A stretch of 55,571 nt of DNA, taken from NCBI GenBank assembly GCA_027972325.1, contig JAPMOS010000199.1, positions 1 to 55,571 on the forward strand, in the 5' to 3' direction. Position 1 is the first letter of the stretch. Every line of letters begins with the position of its first letter. The position numbers and the translations under genes are program-made. Below are positions 37,101 through 46,623 of this stretch, piece by piece. This stretch comes from Paratrimastix pyriformis. Taxonomy: Eukaryota > Preaxostyla > Paratrimastigidae. The notes under the pieces were generated by a model that was given only the letters and a program-made list of their open reading frames with translations, did not search any database and had not been told where the DNA came from.

Positions 37101-39320
37101 TTGGTTTGTCTGGCCATCCACCAGGCCTACCCGGAGCGCTTCGAGACGTCTGCGCTGGCAGGACAACTCTGTCAGCTGGCCGCGCCTCCTTTCGGCCTAC
37201 TCGAAAAGGATGCCCTTCTGTACCTGTCAGGTGCCATCACCTTCGAAGAATGCCAGGATGCCTTCATGAAGCTTGTGGGCCCGGCTCATGATGTTCCTCA
37301 TGTCGACCCAGCTCAGCCCAGGGTACTGGTTGAACCCGACGAAGTTGACGTCTACAAGGGAGTGGATGTTACCAAGGTCATTGTTCTTGACGAAGAAGAG
37401 TGTGTTGAGACCGCGATCCCTTCGAAATCCTCTTCCCTTCTCGCTGAGCCCGGAGAAGAGCATACATCCGCCAAGATGATTGAAAAGGCCCGTGCTGCCA
37501 TCCATCCCATTTCTCTCTCATCTCATCGTTGCTTTCTTCACGTCAGGCCGAATCACTCCCGGTCGCCCCTACAGGCACTGTCATGCCGGTCGCCCCCACC
37601 GGCAAACATCCTCGGGCGGCTCCACCATCTCCAGAAAGAGTCAAGCGTCCAAGGGAAGAGGACATGCAAGTGACAGTGGTGATTGAAAGTTCTCGCACCG
37701 CTGCGGACGAAGACGAGGGTGAGGACGAAGGCGAAGGCGAGGGCAAGGGCAAGGGCAAGGAGGGCGAGGACGCGGAGAATGAAGGCATGGACCATGTGCC
37801 AGAGGAGGAAGATGAGGAAGAGGAAGAGGAAGAGGAAGAGGAAGAGGAAGAGGAAGAGGAAGAGGATAAAGACGAGGAAGAGGAAGAAGAGAAGGGGCTC
37901 GCCCAAGGCCCAGCCAAGCCCTCCGCAGCCAAGCCCCCCGCTGCCAAGCCACGCGCTGCCAAGCCCCCCGCAGCCAAGCCCCCCGCAGCCAAGCCCCCTC
38001 CAAAGACCGCCGCCAAGCCACCCACACCCACAGCCAAACCGCCAGCCAAACCGCCCGGAGCCAAAGCCAAGCCGTCCGGAGCCAGCGCCAAACCGCCCGC
38101 CGTCAAGCCACGTCCCGCCGGCACGTCGCCCGCCACCAAGTCGCCCGCCGGCAAGTCGCCCGCCACCAAGTCGCCCGCCGGCAAGTCGCCCGCCGGCAAG
38201 TCGCCCGCAAAGCCGCCCGCCGGCAAGTCGCCCGCCGGTAAGCCACCCGCTGCCAAGCCGCCCGTAGCCAAGCCGCCCGCTGCCAAGCCCCCCGCTGCCA
38301 AGCCCCCCGCTGCCAAGCCCCCCGCTGCCGAGCCCAAGCCGCCCAATGGTGTCAGCAGTCCTGGTCTGCGACCTCGCTCTCGGTATCTTCCAAATAACCA
38401 ACTTCTATAGGACGTAATGAGGATCCCCAGCGGACACCCACGGCCAACTGTGCGACTCACTCTGGGAAAGTACAGGGTCTGATGGAGTTGTCTCGGGTTT
38501 CTATCATCTTCTGTTTCATTGATCTGCTCTAGATCCTCTTCAAGACTCATTCGAGTGGGATCAATGTGATCCCATCGCACGTGAGTACATGGACTTTATG
38601 CTGATTCGCCGATGTTTCATGCCGGCACAACTCCTGTCCCTCCAGTGTTCTGTTCCCGATGCCGCATCGATGGTGGCCCTTCATCCGATGGCCAAACCTC
38701 TGGGCGACTGTGGGTCTATGAAAGTCGGGAACCGATCGCACCTTCTCCTTTTCGTTCGGGATTTGCTCGACACCAACAGTCTCCCCATCTGGGAAGTCGG
38801 CCACGAACTGGCCACCATGCTGAACGCGAAGGTTCCTCGCAAGGAGGGACCTGATTGGACAAAAGGCGGGAGCTTCGTTGTCTCGGCTCCGACGACCTCT
38901 CCTGGAGTTTCCACTCCGCCAACGCCCTTCTTCCGCAACGAGGGATGTATGGCTTTACTGGCGCTAACAACTGTCAGCATTGTCGCTTTTCCCACGCTTG
39001 GCGACACGATATTCAGGACAATCCACCGCGGGAACCTGAAGATCCCATCCTACGCACACCCGGGGCGGCAAGATCATGTGCCAGTTCGTCTCTGCCTGAA
39101 CCCAGGTGATGTCCTGGTACTGACGGATGCAGTCTTCGCATTTGACGGAAACCCTGAGACACAGTCTCGGTTACTCTTCCAGCTCGTCCAAAGTGACGTT
39201 GCGGATGGATCCCATCATCTGATGGTGAGGCAACCACTGGCCTCTGACACCCCCGAGATTCGTGGGCTGGTACCATACCTTCAACCGCCGCCGATCCGTT
39301 CCCACCACCAACGCAAATAA
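34144..39320 (+). CDS. ParB-like / Ulp1-type protease gene, 12 exons, 1522 residues
   Basis: Exons: 34144-34194, 34263-34414, 34460-34968, 35018-35259, 35304-35408, 35459-35723, 35779-36117, 36167-36268, 36331-37491, 37575-38363, 38411-38476, 38533-39320. All phases agree. Residues about 50-130 resemble a ParB/sulfiredoxin-type domain (IPIGDLVPVECR, then VVLNGVHRVLA). A helical part follows, then a charged linker with two RERSxSPG repeats at exon joins. Residues about 640-900 hold a C48/Ulp1-type cysteine protease: EEEHHFAGVLV (His), AVYIDNLL (Asp) and NNGANCGLALV (Cys). After it come an acidic run (about 1017-1080), Lys-Pro-Pro-Ala repeats (about 1087-1230) and a globular C-terminus (1261-1522) with LNPGDVLVLTDAVF. 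Ulp1 enzymes cleave ubiquitin-like modifiers; the ParB-like part may bind or cut DNA. The host or transposon role is unknown. Confidence 0.75.
37806..38340. repeat. Low-complexity coding repeats within the gene
   Basis: GAGGAA repeats at about 37806-37893 encode a Glu run. Degenerate 12- to 15-base units with GCCAAGCC from 37910 encode Lys-Pro-Pro-Ala. The opposite strand is open over hundreds of bases for this reason alone. Confidence 0.8.
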
Positions 39321-39565
39321 ACTGCGACGATGAACAAGACGTCCGCCAAACGAGATCAAATCGACAACGAACCGATGTAAGGAAGACCGCTTCACTGATG
39401 TATGGAGTACCGCTTTTCCTCATTGAATACAGGGTGTGGACTTCTTCACGTCAGCCAGAAGTGCTGTGTTGTCTTTTGCGGTGTTCTATGTATGCTCTGT
39501 GGTGCCGACGAGGATGACGATGACTGGATGATGGGTGAAGGGTGGTGCTGATGAAACACATCTGT
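39321..39565. other. Spacer after the ParB/Ulp1 gene
   Basis: No gene, motif or repeat seen before the pentanucleotide tract. Confidence 0.4.
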
Positions 39566-40085
39566 CTGTGCTGTGCTGTGCTGTGCTGTGCTGTGCTGTG
39601 CTGTGCTGTGCTGTGTTGTGCTGTGCTGTGCTGTGCTGTGCTGTGCTGTGCTGTGCTGTGCTGTGCTGTGCTGTGCTGTGCTGTGCTGTGCTGTGCTGTG
39701 CTGTGCTGTGCTGTGCTGTGCTGTGCTGTGCTGTGCTGTGCTGTGCTGTGCTGTGCTGTGCTGTGCTGTGCTGTGCTGTGCTGTGCTGTGCTGTGCTGTG
39801 CTGTGCTGTGCTGTGCTGTGCTGTGCTGTGCTGTGCTGTGCTGTGCTGTGCTGTGCTGTGCTGTGCTGTGCTGTGCTGTGCTATGCTGTGCTGTGCTGTG
39901 CTGTGCTGTGCTGTGCTGTGCTGTGCTGTGCTGTGCTGTGCTGTGCTGTGCTGTGCTGTGCTGTGCTGTGCTGTGCTGTGCTGTGCTGTGCTGTGCTGTG
40001 CTGTGCTGTGCTGTGCTGTGCTGTGCTGTGCTGTGCTGTGCTGTGCTGTGCTGTGCTGTGCTGTGCTGTGCTATGCTGTGCTGTG
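39566..40085. repeat. (CTGTG)104 pentanucleotide microsatellite
   Basis: 520 bases of CTGTG in perfect register, with one CTGTT and two CTATG variants visible. All three plus-strand frames stay open across it because the repeat lacks stops, which produces meaningless Leu-Cys-Ala-Val frames. Confidence 0.98.
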
Positions 40086-40345
40086 TCTGGGCGGCGGGGC
40101 ATACATTCTGCCGGAATTATATCTGCCAGTTTGCCCTGACGCATCCAGAGAATCTCGTGGTGGACTGAGACTGCCCGAAGTGCCACCAGTTCATTTGATC
40201 CGGCTTGTTTCAAAAGAAATCTGTTCCTGTCGAACATGCTGTCCCGATGGAGCTCGAGGGCTTCAAGAGCGAGTCGTCCCTCCGGAAAATTATGGGACGA
40301 AAAAAAAAAATATTATTATTATTAAGGGACAAGAATTCACCGTGC

Positions 40346-40468
40346 TCATCGAGCCAAGTTGTAGCGCACGGTGCCGCACACGTTCTTGGCGATGGAGCTC
40401 TCGTCCGCGGCGACGGTCTCGTAGAAGGGCAGGTTGATCCGGTCCAGGCAGCCCTTCAGGGCCGCGCA
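40346..40468 (-). CDS. Terminal exon of an unidentified host gene
   Basis: The minus strand reads CAALKGCLDRINLPFYETVA and on to VCGTVRYNLAR before TGA, directly after a splice-acceptor-like ACACACCTGCAG. The stretch has a natural, non-repetitive composition with three cysteines spaced 7 and 24 residues apart. About 75 bases further upstream the acceptor and exon beginning (CTGCAG, TGTGCGGCCCTGAAG) recur, so this exon start has been partly duplicated. The rest of the gene would lie at higher coordinates, but I find no matching exon. A gene fragment is possible. Confidence 0.45.
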   Translation of the reverse strand, partial: CAALKGCLDRINLPFYETVAADESSIAKNVCGTVRYNLAR

Positions 40469-40479
40469 CTGCAGGTGTG

Positions 40480-41087
40480 TGTTTGATACAAATATGTCAA
40501 CATCATTCTGGGCAGGTTGTTCAGATCTTCAGGGCCGCACACTGCAGGTGTGTGTGCGTGTGTGTGTGTGTGTGTTCGGATACAACCGGGTGCGGTGTTG
40601 AACTGTGGCTGCCAACTTCCCTTTGAGGTTATTTTGTTTGGGTTGTTTTGTGAACGGGATCTGATTTGGGACCAAACGAGTAAGGCAGGGGTTCAGGTCA
40701 ATAATTATTACGTCGCACTCAGAATTAGCCCTGGCTTGCCAGTCGGCTGCCGGAGAACCGCCATCCTACCCCACGCGTTCCGCCATTGTTTTTACGGGCG
40801 CCATTGTTTTTACGGGACTCAGAAATATCCATGACAACCTCTTGGCTAAAATTAGGCTTAGCCAAGCACAGGAAAGGTGAAAGAAAAAAGATCATTGGGG
40901 GAGACTGGAACGGATCGTTTGATCGTGACTCTTGAACAAGCAGGGAAAGACACAGCACTTTTAAGCCGGAGGCTTCTTCACCCGTGTTGAAGGAAATACC
41001 ACCACGCCGATACGGGTTCAACAAAAGACAAACTGCGGCGCACGGGCAGCAGGCCCAGCTGAGTTATAGCAGTCGAAATTACTTTGC
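40480..41087. other. Intergenic DNA with short duplications
   Basis: Contains a TG-rich tract (40549-40576), a 17-base tandem pair with CGCCATTGTTTTTACGG (about 40781-40815), and no convincing gene. Confidence 0.4.
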
Positions 41088-41160
41088 TTCTCCCGAGAGT
41101 CGAACTCGTTGCCTTGGTCCTTCAAGACGGACGTTCTAGCTGCTGAGCTACTCTGCGCGC
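41088..41160 (-). ncRNA. Degenerate tRNA-like sequence, possible SINE head
   Basis: The minus strand shows an A-box-like AGTAGCTCAGCAGCTAGAAC and, 25 bases later, a B-box-like GAGTTCGACTC with a good T-stem. A CTTGAAG loop sits between. The anticodon stem has an 8-base loop and the acceptor arms do not pair, so it is not a working tRNA. RNA polymerase III boxes in a degenerate tRNA suggest a SINE. Confidence 0.4.
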
Positions 41161-41193
41161 GGCTTATTTCGCGGCTAATACTCAGCCGCGCGC
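41155..41193. repeat. 10-bp GC-rich inverted repeat
   Basis: GCGCGCGGCT at 41155-41164 and AGCCGCGCGC at 41184-41193 pair perfectly around 19 bases, abutting the tRNA-like sequence. Confidence 0.5.
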
Positions 41194-41289
41194 TGCTTAA
41201 TCCGGTCCTCCACGCGCCCGCAAAATTATGGGATAACGGGAAAAAAATCGACACACTCAGCTTCTGTGCCCTCGGTGCTGTGCCCTGTG

Positions 41290-41435
41290 CTCTGCTGCAC
41301 AGTGCCCTCATGCTGTGCCCTCAGTGCTGCTGTGCCCTCAGTGCTGTGCCCTCAGTGCTGTGCCCTCAGTGCTGTGCCCTCAGTGCTGTGCCCTCAGTGC
41401 TGTGCCCTCAGTGCTGTGCCCTCAGTGCGGTGATC
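41290..41435. repeat. 14-bp tandem repeat, CTGTGCCCTCAGTG
   Basis: About eight near-perfect units, beginning with less regular copies near 41270. Confidence 0.85.
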
Positions 41436-41880
41436 TGTGCTGTGCTGTGCACTGTGGGTGCGGTGTTGTACTGTCTCTGTTATAGTTTGTTTGCTGAGTT
41501 GGGTTGTTTGGTAAATCTGGATATGTATTTAAAACAAGGGGCATTTTCCCCGCAGAAAGGATTAGACGTGGACCATCGCGTCTTATTTTTGCTGCCCACG
41601 GCTAATTTTAGCCCTGGCACGGCTAATTTAGCCGTGCCACGGCTAAGGTACTCATGGCCAAATCTTGTCCATGTCGACCGACCCCGGGGTGATAGCCACA
41701 CCCCCCAGACCCATCGGAGAAGTCATGAGGTGAGTGGGGGCACTCGACCCGCCCATCAGATCCCGGCTCGCCCGCCCCCTTGCTTCCTTCAAACCTTAGA
41801 CGTGCTGATTTTTAGCCGCGCCGCTAATTTTTTTCTCCCATGGTGCCTCCCCTCAACCCCAGTTCTACGAAAGACTTTCC
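41436..41880. other. Intergenic stretch with a hairpin
   Basis: No gene. TGGCACGGCTA at 41615-41625 pairs perfectly with TAGCCGTGCCA at 41629-41639. A GTGGCTATCACCC motif lies on the minus strand at 41687-41699. Confidence 0.5.
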
Positions 41881-42415
41881 GCATAGCCCCCTGGAGCAAC
41901 CAGACGCGATCCCCTTGTTTGTTTTCTGCCCCTTTCGACATACACATGTATGTGGACCCTGACCCTCCCGAAGTGCCTCCGCTCAACCCCAATGACCCCG
42001 AATACCCGTCCGAATAGCCCACAGAAGCAACCACACGCGATCCTTGACTCTCTGCCCTTTTCCGTTTTCTGCCCCTTTCGACATACACATGTATGTGGAC
42101 CCTGACCCTCCCGAAGTGCCTCCGCTCAACCCCAATGACCCCAAATACCCGTCCGAATAGCCCACAGATGCAACCACACGCGATCCTTGACTCTCTGCCC
42201 TTTTCCGTTTTCTGCCCCTTTCGACATACACATGTATGTGGACCCTGACCCCCCCGAAGTGCCTCCGCTCAACCCCAATGACCCCGAATACCCGTCCGAA
42301 TAGCCCACAGATGCAACCACACGCGATCCTTGACTCTCTGCCCTTTTCCGTTTTCTGCCCCTTTCGACATACACATGTATGTGGACCCTGACCCTCCCGA
42401 AGTGCCTCCCCGAAG
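41880..42415. repeat. 142- to 143-bp tandem repeat, about 3.5 copies
   Basis: CCCCTTTCGACATACACATG occurs at 41930, 42072, 42215 and 42358. Each unit also contains CTCTGCCCTTTTCCG and an ATG-to-stop frame beginning MYVDPDPPEVPP. The last copy breaks off at about 42415. Confidence 0.85.
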
Positions 42416-43039
42416 TCCAAACCTCCAGATTCCTCTATCAAGATTGAATTATCGTGTCCAAAACCGTTTTCCTTCCTTCCCGCACCAAACCCATTTGACA
42501 GACTGACGAAGCTTAACAAAAAGGGACAGACTCTATTACCCACCGCTCTTCCGTTTCTTCCTTTGCGCAAGGCTCGCGTGAGCTTCAACAGAACAAAGAA
42601 CTCTCTCCGATTGATTTTCTCGAGTGATTTAGCCACTTGAGCAGAGACTATTTGCCTTGATTCGTTTTCTCTCCCCCTTTTCACATATATATGTATGGAA
42701 ACGGACCCACCCGAGTGTTCCAGGGTTTCTGTGGACGCTATAGACATTGAGATTTCTATAGAAAAAAGCCCGACGCTCTGGCCTCCGGGTTTTCGTGGAC
42801 AGACCCTCCCCACTCGGCCTGTCTGTAGTGAGGGCCCGCGGGTTTTCATGAACAGACCCTCCCAAATCCTCCTTGCTTCACTTTCACCTTGCTTCACCCT
42901 GACGCACTTCCTCCTCCTTTTTTCGAGAGAAAACGTCGAGCCTCTAATTTCGGATCAAAAAGAGAACCAGATTCATTACTCGTCTTCGTCTTCGTCTTCG
43001 CCTTGGGGGTTGGCGTTGTAGTCGTTGTTGCCAGTGTCG
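42416..43039. other. Stretch without a supported gene
   Basis: Contains diverged echoes of the preceding repeat (ATGTATGGAAACGGACCCAC near 42690) and two or three copies of a GGGTTTTCRTGRACAGACCC word (42787, 42840). A 108-codon plus-strand frame (42695) covers these repeats and is not convincing. Confidence 0.4.
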
Positions 43040-44311
43040 TCATCCGAATTTATCGCCGGCAAACCATTCATCTTCGTCATCATCGGCTACCGGCACGGGT
43101 TCGGGCTCAGCCACAAGGACAGGAAGGGGCAGAGGAAGGGGCCCAGTTAAGAGGAAGTCCCAAAGGGTAGGAAGCTCGCGCGAGCAGGTGCTGGTGCGGA
43201 ACTTGTGGCACTGAATCGACCAGTCATAGGTCTTCCGTTCGTCCGCGGAGAGAGAGAGGTATTCACGTTCGCAGGCCAGGAATACCTTGGGGAACTGTTC
43301 TCCGTAGTAGTCAGTGCGCTCCAACAGGGAACGGTCACGAAGAACCCCCCTGAGGTAGAAGGGGTAAGAGCGTTCCCAGAGGACGATCTCATCGAGCCTC
43401 ATCGGGCCCTCGATGGGGTGGTCGATGTCGAATGCAGCCTCGGAATCAAGGAGCAGGGTAATGAGCAAGGCTCTTGCTGACAGGCCCCTGTAGGTCTGCG
43501 ACGTATCAGAACAGCGTCCGCTGGTCAAGGAAAAAAGGACGCCACCGAAAGCGAGAACCATCCGGGTGAGTACCTTGTGCAACTCAACACAGATGGGAGC
43601 GGAGAAATGGTACTCAGTCAACGGCTTCAAAAAGTGAACGGGGACGATGAGGCCGGGATTCAGATGATTCGTGTTCGGGAACCAACTTGCCAGCAGCTTG
43701 GGGAAGATCCGTTCGTAAAAGCCTGTCGGCTTAGGTGCACCTCGGTCTTGTCCTCCGGTTGAAAGAAGTCGTAGGTCCTGGAGGAGAGGCATGAGAAACC
43801 CACAACACATCAGGGAAAACAGTAAACAGACCGATTGAGGAGCGGGGAGCAGCGGACTTCGTAGCCGGGGGCTTGTCGTGGCATCATGCCGGGAAGGGGC
43901 TCAGGAAGGGGCTCAGGAAGGGGCTCAGGAAGGGGCTCAGGAAGGGGCTCAGGAAGGGGCTCAGGAAGGGGCTCAGGAAGGGGCTCAGGAAGGGGCTCAG
44001 GAAGGGGCTCAGGAAGGGGCTCAGGAAGGGGCTCAGGAAGGGGCTCAGGAAGGGGCTCAGGAAGGGGCTCTGGAAGGGGCTCTGGAAGGGGCTCAGGAAG
44101 GCTCAGGAAGGTGCTCAGGAAGGGGCTCAGGAAGGGGCTCAGGAAGGGACTCAGGAAGGGGCTCAGGAAGGGGCTCAGGAAGGGACTCAGGAAGGGGCTC
44201 AGGAAGGGACTCGGGAACGTCCTCGACGAGAATGATCACCTGGCGAGACCGAGTCCGTCTGCTAAGCATGGCATGACTTGCGTGCTTCCTCTGCATTTTG
44301 GCGGTTTCCAT
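43040..44311 (-). pseudogene. Host gene paralogue 1, PEPL repeats plus conserved C-terminal domain
   Basis: The minus strand starts near METAKMQRKHASHAM, then VIILVEDVPESL, then about 27 Pro-Glu-Pro-Leu repeats encoded by a 12-bp tandem repeat. A candidate intron at 43778-43831 (GTCTGTTTAC to CTCCTCCAG) precedes a 230-residue domain (YERIFPKLLASWFP, WERSYPFYLRGVLRDRSLLE, TDYYGEQFPKVF, ERKTYDWSIQCHKFRT) and an acidic tail. The domain is close to that of the neighbour at 44641. The frame is not continuous: a 10-base unit near 44095-44104 shifts the repeat frame, and one base is missing relative to paralogue 2 just after the intron. The family is not recognised. Confidence 0.5.
43887..44216. repeat. 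12-bp tandem repeat, about 27 copies
   Basis: Unit GGGGCTCAGGAA, with TCTGG and GGGACT variants toward the right. It is coding on the minus strand as Pro-Glu-Pro-Leu; plus-strand frames here are by-products. Confidence 0.9.
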
Positions 44312-44317
44312 GCGGGA

Positions 44318-44572
44318 TACTCCAGGGGGTAACAGCCACTCTTTTCAAAACCAGGAAGTTCAAAATCAGACACAAGGAAAGCACTATTTCTCACGCCATC
44401 TCTCTGTTTTGTTCCCCTTGTAGGACGAACTACGGCTGGCACACGCTCTTCTCGGTGAACGGACCCACGCTGACGGGTTCCGCACAAGATAAAAGTTATG
44501 GTCGAACAATAGATCAACGGTCTTCTCGATGCGACTAGGCTCCAGGGGGTAATAGCCACTCTTTTCAAAAAA
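44318..44572. repeat. Direct repeat around the 13-base motif, 220 bp apart
   Basis: CTCCAGGGGGTAACAGCCAC at 44320 and CTCCAGGGGGTAATAGCCAC at 44540, both followed by TCTTTTCAAAA. It lies just upstream of paralogue 1 as read on the minus strand. Confidence 0.6.
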
Positions 44573-44640
44573 ACAGGGACACATGGAAAGCGGGAAGAAG
44601 GTGGCGGAGAGAGATAGAGACAAAAAAAGTCTCGGGTTGT

Positions 44641-46569
44641 TTATGCGTTCCCAGTGAACTTGAAGAGACAGTCCCAATGGGCCGGAATCTCGCGGTAGCA
44701 GGTGTTGGTGCGGAACTTGTGGCACTGAATCGACCAGTCATAGGTCTTCCGTTCGTCTTCGGAGAGAGCGAGGTATTCACGTTCGCAAGCCTGGAATACC
44801 TTGGGGAACTGTTCTCCGTAGTAGTCAGTGAGTTCCAACATGGAACGGTCATGAAAAACCTCCTTGACGTAGAAGGGGAAAGTGCGTTCCCAGAGGGCAA
44901 GCTCATCCAGCCTCATGTGGCCATCGACGGCACGGTCGACGCCGAATGCAGCCTCGGAATCCAGACACACAAGAATCATCAAGGCTCTTGAAGTCAGGAA
45001 CTGGTAGGTCTTCTCGATATCAGCACTTTGACCGCAGGAACACAGATGGCAGCGGAGAGTCGGTACTCAGCCATGGTCTCGAAAAAATGAACAGGGACGA
45101 TGAGACCGCGATTCAGATGGTTTGTGCTCGGGAACCAACTTGCAAGCAGCTTGGGAAAGATCCGTTCGTAAAATGCCTGTCGAGTGAGTTTCAACACTTC
45201 CTTTGTCTCCGATTGCCAGACGAGGTAGATCCTGGAGGAGAGGTTTTAAGGAACCCACAAGAGGTAAAACAGAAAAACAGACCGATTGAGGGGCGGGGGG
45301 GCGGTGTTCGACGACGACAGAGGCTGATGAGGACTCGAAGTTGTGGGAGGGACTGATGACGTGGAACTCGTGGCGGTGCGGGGCGTTCTGGGAGGCACGG
45401 AAGCTCGATCCGGAGCCACTGCTGGAGGCTTTGCAGTCGTGCTCGTGGCGGTGACCGGGGCTGCACGTGGGGTTCTGGGAGGCACGGAAGCCCGACCCGG
45501 AGCCACTGCTGGAGGCGTGGCAGTAGTGCTCGTGGCGGTGACCGGGGCTGCACGTGAGGCGGAGGACGCGACAGGGGCTGCACGTGGGGTTCTGGAAGGC
45601 ACGGATGCCGGAGGCGGAGGCGTCTTGAGAGCAACGATTGAACCAGCAGCCGGCGGCGGCGGTGAACGCTGGGTTGCCAGGATCGATGTCGGGGAACGGG
45701 AGCGGACCTCTTGATAGCCGGGGGCCTGTGCTGGCGTCTTGGGCGGGATGGAGTCGGGCAGTTTCTTGGGAGGCGAACCCGCCCTCGGTTTCGGAGGAGG
45801 GGCAAGCGACGACGACGGAGGGGCGGTCCGGCGTTGGGGGGGCTGCTTTGAGGGCGTCGGAGGAGGGGCTGCGGTCTGCTCGGGTTCGGGGGTCAGCTCA
45901 GGTTCGGCGGGCTGCTCGGGTTCGGCGAGCTGCTCGGGTTCACCAGGGACGGACTGCTCGGCGGGTTCCGGTTCTGTGCCGGTTTGCTGTAGTTCGGACT
46001 GCGCCGGTTCGGGTTCTGAGGGTTCTGCGGGTTCGGTGGTGGTGGCCTGCACAGGGTCGGAGGTAGTCACCTCGGGTTCAGTTGTGGTGGTCTCCAAAGG
46101 TTCGATGGTGGTCTGCTCAGGCACGGGCTCGGTGGTCTGCTCTGGCACGGTGGTCTGCTCAGGCTCAGGGTCTCCTCGGGCTCGGCGGTGGGCGGCTCGG
46201 GTAGCACGCTCGCCCGCGCATGTTCGCTGCTGGAAGAATGCTCGGCTGATGGAATGAAGACGACTGGGTGATGTTGATCGGCATCTTGGCTGGCATGTTG
46301 GATCTCCTCTTGTTCCTGTTCGGTCGCCTCGTGTTCCTGGCTGGCGCGTTGGGTCTCCTCTTGCTCAGCTTCATCTTCGGTGACAGTGTCCAGGCGAAGA
46401 GGCGAGGCCGGCGCTGCATCGGCGGCGGATGACTTGGGTTCAGCGCGCGCACGTTTCCTCGAATGGCCTCGCGGTTCCTCCTCCGAGGAGTCATCCCGCG
46501 AGTGACGAGGAGTCGGTAACGGCGGCCGCTGCGCGTCTCACGAAGTTCCTGAGTGCTTTCCTTGGGCAT
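44641..46569 (-). pseudogene. Host gene paralogue 2, acidic/Pro-Thr-rich plus conserved C-terminal domain
   Basis: The minus strand begins MPKESTQELRETRSGRRYRL. An acidic Gln/Glu stretch follows, then about 220 residues of Pro/Thr/Glu repeats (TTEPEVTTSDPVQATTTEPA), and Ala-Pro-Arg-Thr repeats in which a 75- to 80-base coding unit recurs. A candidate intron at 45232-45282 starts GTCTGTTTTTC and ends CTCCTCCAG, at the same place as in paralogue 1. The domain after it (LTRQAFYERIFPKLLASWFP, WERTFPFYVKEVFHDRSMLE, TDYYGEQFPKVFQACEREYL) matches paralogue 1 closely. One frame change near 46150-46170 and one near 45000 remain unexplained, so either further introns or decay must be assumed. Function unknown. 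Confidence 0.5.
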
Positions 46570-46623
46570 TTTGGCGGGATCAAGTGTGGCTATTACCCAA
46601 GGTTAGAGCCACTAAACCATCAA

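Noticed and set aside
37543-38580. 345-codon Gly/Ala-rich frame on the minus strand
   Set aside because: Antisense reading of the Lys-Pro-Pro-Ala and Glu repeats of the gene at 34144, whose exon phases agree on the plus strand.
38533-39320. 2-oxoglutarate/Fe(II) oxygenase domain (TET/JBP-like) at the C-terminus of the gene at 34144
   Set aside because: LNPGDVLVLTDAVFAF recalls the distal strand of such enzymes, but I see no His-x-Asp pair or distal His, so the idea is unsupported.
39535-40437. Long Leu-Cys-Ala-Val frames
   Set aside because: Translation of a pentanucleotide repeat without stops; no protein-like composition.
41088-41160. Functional tRNA gene
   Set aside because: Acceptor arms do not pair and the anticodon stem is irregular.
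41983-42897. 304-codon minus-strand frame
   Set aside because: Runs across the 143-bp repeat and shows its periodicity; no domain.
43873-44332. Plus-strand Gly-Ser-Gly-Arg, Lys-Gly-Leu-Arg and Gln-Glu-Gly-Ala frames
   Set aside because: All are readings of one 12-bp repeat; the minus-strand Pro-Glu-Pro-Leu reading is continuous with the paralogue.
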